64,000 nucleotides of DNA from the NCBI GenBank assembly GCA_024195265.1, contig JAJLRJ010000006.1, positions 9,061,639-9,125,638 of the forward strand, read 5' to 3'. The notes beneath the pieces were generated by a model, which ran no database searches, was not told the origin of the DNA, and saw nothing but the letters and a program-made list of their open reading frames with translations. This DNA comes from Dendrophyllia cribrosa. Lineage: Eukaryota > Cnidaria > Anthozoa > Scleractinia > Dendrophylliidae. Below, one piece after another: positions 1 through 10,949 of the stretch. Each line of letters opens with the position of its first letter. Positions within the stretch are counted from its first letter, which is position 1. The translations under genes were made by a program, and so were the position numbers.

Positions 1-312
1 TTTTTTAAAGAACACGGAGGCAAACGTCCTTTTCCCGTCGCACCCGCACTGCCAACCGGAAAATAGAATGTCTATTAACAACTACCCATACTACCTTGCG
101 TTCTTGGCTTGTAGGCTTTGAGCTTTCATCCGACAACGTTAATTGAAATAGCTGCATGCGCTCAGGCTAAAACAACTACAGTGTATCAATCATGTGCAAC
201 ATTTTTAAAATTTGTCCTTGAAATTGAGCTATTTTCGTGTTGCGACATTTATCAAAAGGACTCTAAACTTTCCAAAACATTTTATAACACAGCTAGGAAA
301 TTCGCCCAATCT
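1..312. other. Non-coding, nothing recognised
   Basis: No ORF with a convincing protein, RNA gene or repeat was seen. The sequence is AT-rich and borders a foldback element. Confidence 0.5.
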
Positions 313-511
313 AATAGGCCATTTCCGAGTTGCCTTTAGCCTCTCTATCAAAGCGAGGCTAGGTGCGAAACCTTTCATATGGAAATGAGTTTTCATTCAC
401 ATGCAAATAAAACTTATTTGCATGTGAATGAAAACTCATTTTCATATGAAAGGTTTCGCACCTAGCCTCGCTTTGATAGAGAGGCTAAAGACAACTCGGA
501 AATGGCCTATT
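313..511. repeat. Foldback MITE, ~100-bp arms
   Basis: Two near-perfect inverted arms of about 99 bp meet at about position 412. The outer ends read AATAGGCCATTTCC and its complement, and an inner segment contains GCGAGGCTAGGTGCG. A transcript would fold into one long hairpin. There is no coding capacity and no clear target duplication. Confidence 0.85.
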
Positions 512-888
512 CAATAGCGTGAACGTGCATCCATAACTTAATTTACGCACGCCCGTGCTTATATAAAATTTTTTATCATAAAATTAATGACGTGTGTAAA
601 TCAGTTTTACACGACACTGAGCATAATTTTTTGCGCTCACTCTTTTTTAAAGCTTTTAAATGGAGAACAACATCGAAGATATCCAGGTGGAAGCAAAAAT
701 TCTACACAATTTTTGTTGCCAAAAACGCCTCACTGAAAGTCATCTTATTAATAAAAGTTTTTTATTTTGCGGCGATGGAGTTACAAGTTTACTCGTGACC
801 ATGCACGCTATGATAAAATTTCACAAACCGAGGTTTCTACGAAAAGTCTGCCTTTATATTATATAACAACGACAGATGTTGACAGCTA

Positions 889-1160
889 AAGGCTGGTTTT
901 CACTAGCGCATAAGCACAAGCATAAGCATAAGCATAATCGGCCGAAAAGCAAGTGAGAACGCCAGAACATAAGCATAAAGACATACGCAAGCGCAGTATG
1001 AACGAAATTCTCGATACCAGCTTTCCTCGGGTGGAGATCCGAATCAAAGATAGCGGATGATTTGGTTGACTGCCTTGTGCTTATGCTTGTGCTTATTTCA
1101 TCCCCGTTCTCACTTGACATAAATGTGACACAAGCATAGCATAAGCACAAGAAGAACGAA
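889..1160. repeat. Dispersed repeat with inverted CATAAGCA clusters
   Basis: A cluster of CATAAGCA/AAGCATAAG words near 908-945 is mirrored by TGCTTATGCTTGTGC words near 1076-1100. Both are flanked by similar GTTTTCAC/GTTCTCAC sequence. This looks like an old MITE with short inverted ends. Reading frames across it are compositional artefacts of the hexamer-like repeat. Confidence 0.55.
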
Positions 1161-1170
1161 CGTGTTGTAC

Positions 1171-1245
1171 GTGGTGCATTCTGGGACGATGTTGCGTTAA
1201 AAGTCAGCGGCGGGGATGTTACACGCGCCAACTCCAACAAAATTC

Positions 1246-1283
<38 letters not shown>

Positions 1284-1449
1284 CCTGCAACATGTTGGCG
1301 CAACGAAATGTTGCGTTAAAAATCGGCCTGTGCGCCATGTTACACGATATCGATTTTTAACGGAACAATGTTGCGTTAAAAATCGGCGTTAAAAATCGGC
1401 TCGAGTAACATCACCTTTTTAACGCAACATTTCGTTGCGCCAACATGTA

Positions 1450-1493
<44 letters not shown>

Positions 1494-1568
1494 TAATTTT
1501 GTTGGAGTTGGCGTGTGTAACATCCCCGCCGCTGACTTTTAACGCAACATCGTCCCAGAATGCACCAC
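1171..1568. repeat. Long inverted-repeat element (398 bp)
   Basis: Arms of about 150 bp (1171-1320 and 1418-1568) are inverted copies that begin GTGGTGCATTCTGGGACG. Both contain GTTGCGTTAAAA words and an AACCTGCAACAT block. The centre holds more copies of the GTTAAAAATCGG word. Related words recur at 1738-1850. Non-autonomous MITE. Confidence 0.8.
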
Positions 1569-1611
1569 GGACAACCGAAAAGTGTCACGTCGACACACGT
1601 AAACAGACAAA

Positions 1612-1749
1612 ATGGCGGAGCTTGTTGAAGATGAAGTCGAATTTGTACCTGAAGTTCGTTTAGATGACGCCGAAAGGCGAAAACTTATATGCTCGAGCAG
1701 GAGCCTGGGCTCAAACGTTACGGACAATGTTAAAAATCGTCTGGTGTAA
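1612..1749 (+). CDS. Small acidic ORF, possible first-exon relic
   Basis: A 45-codon ORF follows a good initiation context (AAAATGGC). It begins MAELVEDEVEFVPEV and is acidic, unlike the surrounding repeats. Its 3' half runs into the repeat words that start at 1738, so the end of the protein is probably not original. No family is recognised. It could be the first exon of a host or transposon gene truncated by the neighbouring element. Confidence 0.25.
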   Translation: MAELVEDEVEFVPEVRLDDAERRKLICSSRSLGSNVTDNVKNRLV

Positions 1750-1849
1750 CATACCGTTGCCGCCTGTTGCCGCAACAAAGTTGCGTTAAAAGTTGTCTCG
1801 TGTAACATGGATTAAAAATCGGCGTTAAAAATCGGCTCGTGTAACATCA

Positions 1850-2561
1850 CCTTAAATTTATGTTTTGTGAAATGTACTATGATACTAGACGAATGGCGAA
1901 ATTAAATGTAATTGATGCTTGACGTAACTCATGGACGCAAACAACCAACTTTCCTGCAGACATATTTCATTAAATGACGAAAGCGTAACTTTATCAGACG
2001 ATTCAGATACAGCTATGTTACTTAAAGCAAATTTAGGCTAACCAGGTTCTTAAAATAGGTTCATCTTATATTTTCATATGAATTTCATTTAAATATATTA
2101 TAGTATATTATAAATATCATCTCATAATACAATATAAATCATTTATTTGTACCATACAGCAATGCCTATAGGCAGTTCAGTGCAGGTACAGTATACAGTA
2201 TGTCCTTAACAAAACATAACAAACAAACTCATGTTGATACTACCTATACACTTTTACAGCAACCCCACTGATAAGAACCTAACTTAAAATTTTAGCCTTA
2301 ATAGGTTCTTATGTGGAGGGGGCTTAAAATGAAAATTTTTGCCTAACAGGTTCTCAAAACCTAGGTTCTTATATGGGCTATTACTGTAGTTTATGGAAGG
2401 TTTGTAGATTTTTAATTCGATAAGTAAACTTTTCATTGAGTTCTGAAAAACCCATTTAGCGATGGACTCAGATCATACGTTGTTAGTTCTGTATTGATGA
2501 GTTGCTTAGTCGAAGTTTTGTTCTCTTTACTGATCCGTACATTTCCCCTTTGATGAAAGCA
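1850..2561. other. Non-coding, nothing recognised
   Basis: AT-rich sequence without a supported gene. It shows several short GGTTCTTA words and no clear element boundary. Confidence 0.5.
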
Positions 2562-2858
2562 GGGAAAATTTGGCGGTTTATCAAAATGTATCGTGGTTGT
2601 TGATTATATGTATTCTCCCCACCGTTCCGCTTGACATTGTATTCATATTGTAAGGAGAAAATAAATATTGATTATATATATGGTTAAATGACATGAACGG
2701 CAGGTGAAACGGTATATGAAAACATTTCAGCAGAGAAAATTTGGCGGTTTATCAAAATGTATCCTGGTTGTTGATTATATGTATTCTCCCCACCGTTGTG
2801 CTTGACACTGTATTGATATTGTAAGGAGAAAATAAATTTGGATCATATATATGGTTAA
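2562..2858. repeat. Two direct ~126-bp copies
   Basis: The segments 2562-2687 and 2733-2858 are near-identical direct copies. Each contains TTTGGCGGTTTATC near its start and ends TATATATGGTTAA. The second copy directly abuts the 2.9 kb repeat unit. Confidence 0.8.
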
Positions 2859-5618
2859 GACAAAACGAAGGTCAACTTACGCTTTTCGTGAAACCTAAAA
2901 AGCTTTGGACAGTCGCCAACATATGTAAAGTATATTGCCGCTCAGTCTTTTTAAAAATACTCGCCGCAACAAGGAACTTCACTGCAGACGTCACGTACGT
3001 TTTCCAAAAGCTGCGCTGCAAGAACCTTTTTCAACAAATGACGGCCACATAAAAGCAATGTACTGGGTAAGTAGTTGATGCTATCATAACGTAGATTCTA
3101 CTTAAAAACCAATTTTGTGTTCGTTTATCGAAATATGAAAGGAAAAACGCTAGAAGTAATCTGAGGAACCCCAGTTATCTCGATTTCTTGCTAACTTAAA
3201 CCTAAAGTAGTCCCCCTTAACTCGAGCCGAGGTAACTCCAGAGATCGAAATGAATTAAGGTATGAGCTGGCATAGATCACTTCAGGAAAATTTACTACTA
3301 ATTTGTTGCCAACTAACTCAGTTCCGTAAATTCGAACAGCGTTTTTTCTTTTTCCTTGATTCTTTTGTAGTTTTATATTGATTCGTAACTTGCACAGTGT
3401 GGTATGAGTTATAAGTTAAGTTTCGTTACGGCGTCGTGAAATAACCCTGCAGGAAATAGTTGTAAAATCCATTTTGAATAATTAATTACTGTTTCCCTGC
3501 TAAAGCTATGTAAAATTCTTTCGGCGCAACAGATAACGACATAACTTGTCTTTTATTTGCAAAATATACTTAAAAATTAATTGATGTTTACGTACGGAAA
3601 CGAAACTCGATCTCAGTTTTGACGCAACACGAAGCAACAATCAACCTACGTACCTTGTTCTTGTTCTTGGAGTTTTGCAAGACGAGCCGGTAAATTTTCT
3701 TGATGCTCGTAAAAAAGAGTTGTGTTTATATGATTCGTATACAAGGTTTTCCCAGAGACACCGGCGGAGCAATGACGAGTGTAATTAAAACTAGCCGAGA
3801 GGCGTAGACAGACAAAAATAAACGTATTTATGTTCCCGGTGTACTTTATCCTACAATCAATTTGTGTTCGCCAGTGTATTCAGTGCTTTGTCTGCGTTCC
3901 ATTTGCTGAAATGGAATATAGTGATAACACTAAAATACATATCTTAACATACAAGACATTATCCCAGCACTGAAAAATGCACCTGCCAGCAGAGACAAGT
4001 AAAGGTTCCTACGAGACAACTCGTGAATTCGAGACAGCATTCAGACTCTCCCCTCTCCTAAGCGTTTCATTTAATTTTGTTTCGTTATTTTTTTATATTT
4101 TAGAACTATCAATATATATGTTATCCGTTTTTCGTATTTCCGTCATTACGCAAACTATTTTTCTATATAATCTCGCATACCAATGTAAATTTTCCTATTT
4201 GTACCTGAAGAAGAAAGCTGGTTTGGCCAGCCTAAATATAGTACACAAAAAGCTAAATATCTACGTTGAATCGGTGTTTCTACAACTTGCCCCAGCTGGA
4301 TTGTCTTTCACGGTTGCCTGCTTGAGCGTTTTGCAATACATTAACATACGGTGGGGGTGAGGGGGGGAGGTAACTGGAGAGGTTGGCCCAAAAGATACCA
4401 TGGGGCTTAAGGGCTTGGGTTTCCTCGTTGAAAATACCTAGCTGTAAATTAATAATACTGTTATGGCGGAGGCTATGAAATTAGAGAGAAAAAGTAATGC
4501 GCTAGGGCTGAGTGTCTTTTATAATGCACACTTTGTTTCGCGTTTACGAGGAAAGTTATCTTTTTGGCGAAGAAACCGGAATCATCGGTGGAGAACCTCG
4601 GTGGAGTTTTTGCTATATTTGACATTTCCCGCGAAAAAGAAAGTGACGCGTCTTCATGCAACAGAGGAAGTGACGATGGGCGTGACGAACCCGCGCATGC
4701 ATGATGGGAAATCGAGATGTTGTCGGCAGAAGTTACTACTTTTCGCACGCCGCTACATAGGTCGAACAAGTAACTTCTGCTCGCAGATTATTCAAGTATG
4801 CAAAGCAGCCTCATTATATTCGCGACCATAAAATATGACCATCAATTATAATATTGCAATCGCGCGATATGATCGCAAAACTAAGGATACTGTTGTTGGT
4901 GATCAATTATGAAAACCACCCTTACACACCCGCTAGTGTCAGTTAGTGAAATTAAATGGACGGTAGACAGCTGTGCTGTGGCTTTTAGATAGAACTTGCT
5001 AGAACTTGCATTAAAATTAGTTTTATTATTTCTATCCCTTTCATAACGATTTGTCATGCATTTATTGAACTCTTTGTGGATACAAACCCTCGCCCAATAC
5101 AAATTACACTTAGCACGTATTTTTACGTGTACTGTATAGTGCTAGGAGAAGCGACACTTTATTGTGTTTTGCTACTCGATTTTTCCTCGATATTTTATTT
5201 CGAAGTATATTCATTATTGATGCCAAAGCTGACTTCTTTCTTAAGGCTTGGTTTCCATAGAAACGACAACGATTCGCAAGCACTACCTAACAAGGCGTTG
5301 GATTGAAAATCGACCATCATAAGGAAACAGATGAGAATTGATCCTCCGCTATCGTGTGAACGAGAGCTCTTTTAAGAGCTCTCGTCAACTCTCGTTTACT
5401 CTCAAACGGTTTGTATCAGCTCGAAATAATGTCACTAAAAATAGATTTGAATTGAAGCTCCCGTTTGCCAGCTATCTCCAACGTTCTCTTATCTACGGGT
5501 TCTCGTGCGTTCTTAACTAGTGAGTAGTCATCGACCCACGCTCTTCTTTACCTCGCAAACTGGATATTGAGATTATCTGCTCGTTTCAGCTTATTTGTTG
5601 AGGGCTTGATGTCTTACA
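2857..5618. repeat. Large repeat unit, copy 1 (left part)
   Basis: This ~2.76 kb segment is the left part of a ~2.9 kb unit that recurs in the same orientation at 35054-38065. Its right part lies beyond the Polinton at 26104-26197. It begins AAGACAAAACGAAGG. Differences are substitutions and small indels, so the copies are related by duplication and have diverged. Frames within it (for example the plus-strand one from 4463) are not kept in both copies, so I call no gene. It includes a palindrome around 5350-5375 (AGAGCTCTTTTAAGAGCTCT). Confidence 0.8.
5613..5618. repeat. Polinton target-site duplication, left
   Basis: CTTACA directly precedes the left terminus and is repeated at 26104-26109. 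Six bases is the usual Polinton value. The paralogous empty site near 37976 has one copy. Confidence 0.93.
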
Positions 5619-5691
5619 AGTAGTTAAGGACTTGGCGGTACCAGATCAGTTTTGCAAAACTGATCTGATACCAAGCCAAGTCTTAACTACT
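5619..5691. repeat. Terminal palindrome within the left TIR
   Basis: The first ~36 bp fold back on the next ~36 bp around the centre GTTTTGCAAAAC. The arms differ at a few places (GGCGGTACC against GGTATCAGA-type sequence). The same orientation is found at the right end (26032-26103). Confidence 0.88.
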
Positions 5692-5827
5692 TCCCATCTG
5701 TTGGATTAAAAAATATAGAAAAATCAAATGAAACTATATGTTGATTAAAACAAATGGTGCGTTTGTTTCATTGCGTGATTCCACATAATAGAATCCTTTG
5801 CGTGACACAATTCTCGGAAACACAGGA
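5619..5827. repeat. Polinton left terminal inverted repeat
   Basis: Matches the reverse complement of 25924-26103. The left arm is ~29 bp longer because of an insertion-like segment near 5783-5805. The outermost 73 bp are themselves palindromic. Confidence 0.92.
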
Positions 5828-5867
5828 AGTCTACACAGGATTGAATTAAGGAAAGTTATTTTTTGAT

Positions 5868-8800
5868 TTAATTCTTTTTCATTTTATAATGTCCATAAGC
5901 ATATGAATTTATACCATCTTCCAGTATATATCTTTTGTCATCGAAACAGCTGAGTGATACTTTATTGATTTCATAACTTCCTAATTGATGGTTTTGACTT
6001 CTTATTGTTTTCATAGTGTGATGCATCTGTTTATTTCCTAATAACGTTTCTTTATAATCTTGATGCTTGATATTATTTTTGATAATATTCTTTTTGATTC
6101 CCTTAGCAGTCTTTCCTCCTTTTTGGTTGTCTTTTATATAACTATACATTTTCGATCTCAATCCGACGAATTCGGTTATTGGTATACCTGCTGCCTCATC
6201 TTTGAATTTACCAATTACTTTTTTATTTGTCTTGTCAAAATATTGTGAATCTTGAGCATAATCACTGTTATCGAATCTATTTTTATCCTTCCAGAAGTCT
6301 GAGTAGACATCTTCAGCTTCGATTTCATATGTAAGACTATCGGTGTCGGTAAATAGTAGCTTAGCTTTGTCTCCATACTTCTTTTTAATGTAGTTGTAAT
6401 GAAAATCATACATTAACGTCTTGCTTAGATCTAAGATGCACATACCAACATATGCCGGCCTGTTTAGGATAAGTGTTTCCTTAATCTTATGAACAGCTAC
6501 TAGGTTTTCATTGAATATCTTACTGCTCACATATGTTGGTTTAGCAGCCATTTTTAATAGTTTTTTCTCATCAGTAACTAGTCTCACATCTACTCGTTTT
6601 CTGATATTTTCCATTGTTTTTCCGAAGACTGAATTGTTCATTAGTTTGAAGAAGTCTTTCTCAAAAGAATTTTTAGCATTAGTTCTTTTCTGAGTGTTGA
6701 AATCAATATATTGCTTCAACCATGCGGACTGATCAAATTCAAGCACTCGGTGGACTTTAGTTATTTTCAATCCAAGATCTGTATATAATTGAAGGTTTCT
6801 ATAGTGTAGAACATATTTTTCTTTGTTACTTAATGTTGGTATCAATTTATGAACTAAACCAGTTGATATATTATATTTTTCTGCTATTTTTTTACAATAT
6901 TCTGATAACATGTTTGTAGTTACTTTGACTTTTTCCGGTCCTAGCGGGTAGTCATTATGGAGGTTGTGTAGTTCTTTAGGATATTTCAAGTCAACTTCTA
7001 GTATTAAACCTTTGTTTCCATCTTCTTTGTACTTAGCTAAGTCTATCTTATCAATTTGTTTTTCTGTCATCCATTTGAAACCGCCGGTTGGAAGGTATTG
7101 ACTCATTGCCCAACCATACAGATTGTTAGCATCAAGATATATAATATACTTTGAGGGCGCCTTCTCATCATATGTTTTCATGTATTTATTGTTTGCTTTT
7201 CCATATCGATTAGCTATATAAGAAATACCACCTCTCATACCCTTTTCAATGAATTGATACATATCAATGTCAGTCATTAGTTCCAATTTGATATCAGTCA
7301 TTTTTAGCATAGCATCCCACGACAAACCGGGAGATGTGAAATAATGACAAGGGTCTAATTTATAGTATTTTAAACAGGTCTTTCGAAAGTTTTCAAATAC
7401 ATCTGCTAACAGAAGGATGTCAGATTTAAGATATAAGTTATGGTATTCACCCATATTTTGAAGATTGAAGGTTTTCCACACATTTTGAGCATGTTTATAG
7501 TCTTCATCTGAGATATGCTCATCATTCAATATGCTGTAAAATTCTTCTTTTGATGGCAGCTTTTCATTGAATTTATCAAAACTGTCCATGAAGTCGTATG
7601 GATAGACTCCTTTTTGTGACATTAAATCAAGTTTTTCACCTTTGAATTTTTGAGAGGTATATTTCAACAATTTTTTTGGAAGATTGCTCACTAGTTTTTC
7701 CAAACTTGAGCTCATAAATTGGAAACTATCAATAAAGGTAAGATGATTACCCAACATGAAAGCCATATACTTCTCCATGTTGTTAGGTATGGCATTGATA
7801 TTCATTTGACACTTTTCACCTTTCTTATTTGTATATGTATGCTTCTTGACAATTTCACCAATCTCTTGCATTATAAAATGACTATCATACCCTCTCAAAT
7901 TGTGAAATATAACAGGAATTTTTATTTCTTCTGCATTTACTCTAAGTTTCAGATTACATTCTTGATGAGCTGATCCTCTATACTGACCAGTAATATGACA
8001 GTGATCTCGAACTCGAATATCTTTCTCTGTATACTTTTTATCACATATATGACATTTATCAGCTTTTTGGAATTCTTCTTCATCCTTTTTTGTCATTTTT
8101 AATGGTTTGTTAAAATATCTTTTATTCATATTACGACAATATTTAACTTCTTCTAACATAGCTTCCATAAATTTGTTAACAGCTTTTTCACCTCTATAGA
8201 TCTGTACTGGTTTACTATATTTATCATCATAACAGCATACAACCTTATAACCATAACCACAATCAGTATGTTTTTGGTATGATTCAGTATAGGATTTGTC
8301 ATTGTTTGGTCTGCATCCTTCTATTTTTTCTACAATAGCTTCGAAATCTCCATAGATGACAAATGGTACAGGCAACTGCTTATGAAAGTTGTTGAATTTC
8401 AATATGTTATTATCCTTTGACGGCATTTTTATGGCTTGTTTTCCATTTATGATGATGCAATTTTCTTTATGATTTAATAATACTCTTCCACTACTGAAAC
8501 ATTGTAAACAATACATACAAAAATGCTTTCTATGTTCATGTTTTGTTTGATTGTACATAAATTTATTGAAGTCTTTTATTAATACATAATGTTTGTTTTC
8601 GCCTTCTGTTATCAATAATAAATGCATTTGATCTTCAAATTTTTCTTGGGATATGTAAATAGGAAATGGTTGTTTTTCTTCATATCCAAATACATTGATA
8701 TTGATATTATTCTGTTTCTCAATTTTATTATACTGTTTTTGATTGACTGGAAATTCAATTCCTGAGTAATTCAACTTTTCAATACATTCTTTATCACATT

Positions 8801-9002
8801 TTTTAATTCTTTGAGGATATTTTTCCTGTGGGTTTAAATGCCGAATATGACACCATCTAAAGCACTCATTATCAATATTCTTCATATTAATCAACCCTTT
8901 AGCTGGGTTTCTCAGCTCTATTGGTAGTTTTATATATGATAACCCTTTTAATGGTTTGTATTTTACTATGTTAATATAATGATTATCAACCGATTTAATA
9001 GT
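5868..9002 (-). CDS. polB: DNA polymerase B, C-terminal ~1,040 aa (split gene)
   Basis: Replicates the element, by family analogy with protein priming at the termini. The open frame runs from the insertion junction at ~9002; positions below are relative to the codon at 8894. A Cys/His zinc-finger-like stretch lies near 126-146. Exonuclease motifs are D183/E185 (YGDFEA), N332-D337 (HNLRGYD) and Y488-D492 (YLKSD). Polymerase motifs are A at D588 (YLDANNLYGWAM), B at 750-759 (KLMNNSVFGK) and C at 849-853 (TDTDS). An HNH/endonuclease VII-like block with C281, C284 and DHCHITG at 297-303 sits between ExoI and ExoII. All catalytic residues are present and there are no internal stops. The N-terminal part is at 12114-12779 beyond a 3.1 kb insertion, and both halves are in the same frame. 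There is no ATG at the head of this fragment, so it is not expected to be made alone. Confidence 0.95.
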   Translation of the reverse strand, partial: TIKSVDNHYINIVKYKPLKGLSYIKLPIELRNPAKGLINMKNIDNECFRWCHIRHLNPQEKYPQRIKKCDKECIEKLNYSGIEFPVNQKQYNKIEKQNNININVFGYEEKQPFPIYISQEKFEDQMHLLLITEGENKHYVLIKDFNKFMYNQTKHEHRKHFCMYCLQCFSSGRVLLNHKENCIIINGKQAIKMPSKDNNILKFNNFHKQLPVPFVIYGDFEAIVEKIEGCRPNNDKSYTESYQKHTDCGYGYKVVCCYDDKYSKPVQIYRGEKAVNKFMEAMLEEVKYCRNMNKRYFNKPLKMTKKDEEEFQKADKCHICDKKYTEKDIRVRDHCHITGQYRGSAHQECNLKLRVNAEEIKIPVIFHNLRGYDSHFIMQEIGEIVKKHTYTNKKGEKCQMNINAIPNNMEKYMAFMLGNHLTFIDSFQFMSSSLEKLVSNLPKKLLKYTSQKFKGEKLDLMSQKGVYPYDFMDSFDKFNEKLPSKEEFYSILNDEHISDEDYKHAQNVWKTFNLQNMGEYHNLYLKSDILLLADVFENFRKTCLKYYKLDPCHYFTSPGLSWDAMLKMTDIKLELMTDIDMYQFIEKGMRGGISYIANRYGKANNKYMKTYDEKAPSKYIIYLDANNLYGWAMSQYLPTGGFKWMTEKQIDKIDLAKYKEDGNKGLILEVDLKYPKELHNLHNDYPLGPEKVKVTTNMLSEYCKKIAEKYNISTGLVHKLIPTLSNKEKYVLHYRNLQLYTDLGLKITKVHRVLEFDQSAWLKQYIDFNTQKRTNAKNSFEKDFFKLMNNSVFGKTMENIRKRVDVRLVTDEKKLLKMAAKPTYVSSKIFNENLVAVHKIKETLILNRPAYVGMCILDLSKTLMYDFHYNYIKKKYGDKAKLLFTDTDSLTYEIEAEDVYSDFWKDKNRFDNSDYAQDSQYFDKTNKKVIGKFKDEAAGIPITEFVGLRSKMYSYIKDNQKGGKTAKGIKKNIIKNNIKHQDYKETLLGNKQMHHTMKTIRSQNHQLGSYEINKVSLSCFDDKRYILEDGINSYAYGHYKMKKN

Positions 9003-9065
9003 AAGTTATTCTCACTGCATCCCTATTACCACATCGCGACAGACTAAGTTATGGGAGGAGTCCGC
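9003..9065. repeat. Split direct repeat, outer left copy
   Basis: Begins AAGTTATTCTCACTGCATCC and matches 9325-9387 with about two substitutions. Confidence 0.88.
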
Positions 9066-9143
9066 GACTACTGTGGTAGCAGGTATGCAGCGGAAGAAAG
9101 GCTATAAGGGCCGTCAACCGGCACCAGGGGAGGTGGGCGGGTC

Positions 9144-9324
9144 GATAAATGCTTCCTCGACGGGAACGCCGGCCAAATGAGGACGATCGAGGCCGAAACA
9201 CGGAATTTATGCAAAAGGGGGGCGCAAAGCATCATGCTTGCCAAAAAGCATGAACGCCCGGTGGAATTTGAGGGATAAAAGATGAATTCCGCGATGCGCT
9301 AATTACGTATGCAGTGAGAATAGT
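9144..9324. repeat. Split direct repeat, inner copy of the right end
   Basis: About 180 bp nearly identical to 11933-12113, ending GCAGTGAGAATAGT. It adjoins the inner copy of the left end, making a junction like that of a circularised element. Confidence 0.88.
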
Positions 9325-9387
9325 AAATTATTCTCACTGCATCCCTATTACCACATCGCGGCAGACTAAGTTATGGGAGGAGTCCGC
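9325..9387. repeat. Split direct repeat, inner copy of the left end
   Basis: Matches 9003-9065. Together with 9144-9324 it forms the central paired repeat. Confidence 0.88.
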
Positions 9388-9610
9388 TCCTACCCGCGAC
9401 GCTGGATAACAGCTACCCAACTATAACCGAAAAGGACGCCCTCAGGCTAAATAAATCGCAAGACAACCGTGCGAAACGCAACCTTTAATGTAACCTCTCC
9501 CAACTCTCAGAAATCCCTTTACCTTCATGAAAACGCGCCCAGAAAATAATAACAAAGACAAAACGCCTAGAATAAACAAAAACAAAATGAACCGAAGCTA
9601 TATTAAAAGT

Positions 9611-10468
9611 TCAAGAGTCACATGCGGGTCGGAGATTCCCAGGATGAGAGACCGGGGTCTTGTCTAAGCCAACTGCTTCTGGGAGGACTTTCTCCAAGAT
9701 AGCTAGAGAGCCCGCTGTGTCAGATACCCGGGAGTAACGGCTTGCCATTTCCCCACTCTGCCACCCTATATATTGCGCTACATCATCCTGAGAACAGCCT
9801 AGCAATCTTAAAGTGTTAGACAGGCCCACACGAAAGCTGTGTGGGGTTTCCCCACCATGGATGTTTGCCTCCACGAGATACCCACGGAGCCGGTTATTAA
9901 CGGCTGAGCCCAAAAAAGGCTTGGGACTGACATCCCTATTGCGGCTAGACGTTCTAAAGAAAAAACCTGGGGCCAGGCGAATCTTAAGCAAACCGCACAC
10001 TGAAAGATAATAAGCTATCCAATTAACCGGGCACACGTTCGAATAGCGAAAAGGAATTAAAGCGAAAGAACGAGAGTTCCCCTTGCGCAGGGTTTTTGTT
10101 AGGGTAAAACGCAACAAGTAACCCCGACGGTCCTTTAAGTGAAAAACCTGGTCGGCTAACAGACGACCCAAATCGGACGCTCTATCGCCAGTAAAGAAAT
10201 CAACGACAAAAAATGTAGTATCACGAACCAAAATATACTTACTGATCTTGGAAAGAGTTTTACTATTAGCAATCTTTCCCCTTATATGAGCGACTAACTT
10301 TTGGAACTTAACAAAGAAAAGGGGCACGGCTTGGGAAGGGGTAACGGCCAGGCTTGCTTGTTCCTCGCGAACGAACTTTAAATACTCCTTAACGCGTGGA
10401 TGTGCAACGGGGTTGCTTTGGTCAAGGCGACCAAGGCCATTAGGAGGTGCTCCCATGCCGGCAAACAT
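9611..10468 (-). CDS. Tyrosine recombinase
   Basis: A 285-aa protein that would cut and join DNA during circularisation and insertion of the element. The catalytic set is visible: R96 (TGDRASDL), basic residues near 125-129 (TKTLRKG), H210 and R213 (PHSFR), W236 in place of the second His (YIGWQS) and the nucleophile Y245 (SRYSR). The N-terminal ~90 residues resemble a SAM-like core-binding domain. The start overlaps the upstream ORF 10378-10656 in another frame. This could mean a frameshift in one longer protein. The core domain is complete and could be active. Confidence 0.85.
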   Translation of the reverse strand: MFAGMGAPPNGLGRLDQSNPVAHPRVKEYLKFVREEQASLAVTPSQAVPLFFVKFQKLVAHIRGKIANSKTLSKISKYILVRDTTFFVVDFFTGDRASDLGRLLADQVFHLKDRRGYLLRFTLTKTLRKGNSRSFALIPFRYSNVCPVNWIAYYLSVCGLLKIRLAPGFFFRTSSRNRDVSPKPFLGSAVNNRLRGYLVEANIHGGETPHSFRVGLSNTLRLLGCSQDDVAQYIGWQSGEMASRYSRVSDTAGSLAILEKVLPEAVGLDKTPVSHPGNLRPACDS

Positions 10469-10656
10469 AGGTGAATAGTGCCAGCTAGAAAATGGTCTGG
10501 GTCACGAAAACGAAGTTGACACAATACCCCCAATTCAGGACGTGAGGCTACCATATCAGGAGAAGCCAGGGGGCCAACGAAGGGTTGGGTTCCCTGTGAT
10601 ATAGAACATACAGGAACAGGTGCACTCTTGTTTATAAATGAGTCCCGCGCCGCCAT
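10378..10656 (-). CDS. Short ORF upstream of and overlapping the recombinase
   Basis: A 92-codon ORF starting MAARDSFINKSAP that overlaps the 5' end of the recombinase in a different frame. Its segment RFRDPDHFLAG could be the original N-terminus of the recombinase, separated by an indel. No domain is recognised, and it could be translated as a leader ORF. Confidence 0.35.
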   Translation of the reverse strand: MAARDSFINKSAPVPVCSISQGTQPFVGPLASPDMVASRPELGVLCQLRFRDPDHFLAGTIHLCLPAWEHLLMALVALTKATPLHIHALRSI

Positions 10657-10668
10657 AATCCGAGCGGC

Positions 10669-10949
10669 GAATAGAGAATGATAAGCCTAAATGGGTGCAA
10701 ACAAAAAATAAAATGGGAAATAGAAACAAAAAATGATAAGGCGGCGACAGGGAAACCAACCCCCCGTTGACCCCAGAATCCGAACCAGGTCCAGATATTA
10801 GAAACACTGAGAAGGCCCCCCAGGGTCAACGACGGGAATGGCGAAGAAAAGGACGCACAGAAAACACAAACATACACCAAAAATAAACGTTTAATAAAGA
10901 GTACACGCTGCGCCAACAAAACAAATCTAAGGCGAGTTACACTTCAAAA
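10669..10949. other. Body of the recombinase element, non-coding
   Basis: Overlapping short minus-strand frames are present, without a recognisable protein. The gag/RT region expected in a full Ngaro/PAT element is missing here. Confidence 0.5.

Noticed and set aside
854..1303. A 149-codon minus-strand ORF
   Set aside because: It runs through the AAGCATAAGC repeat and an inverted-repeat arm; low-complexity artefact.
4463..4831. A gene in the large repeat unit
   Set aside because: The frame is not preserved in the second copy (36720-37070), and no domain is visible in either.
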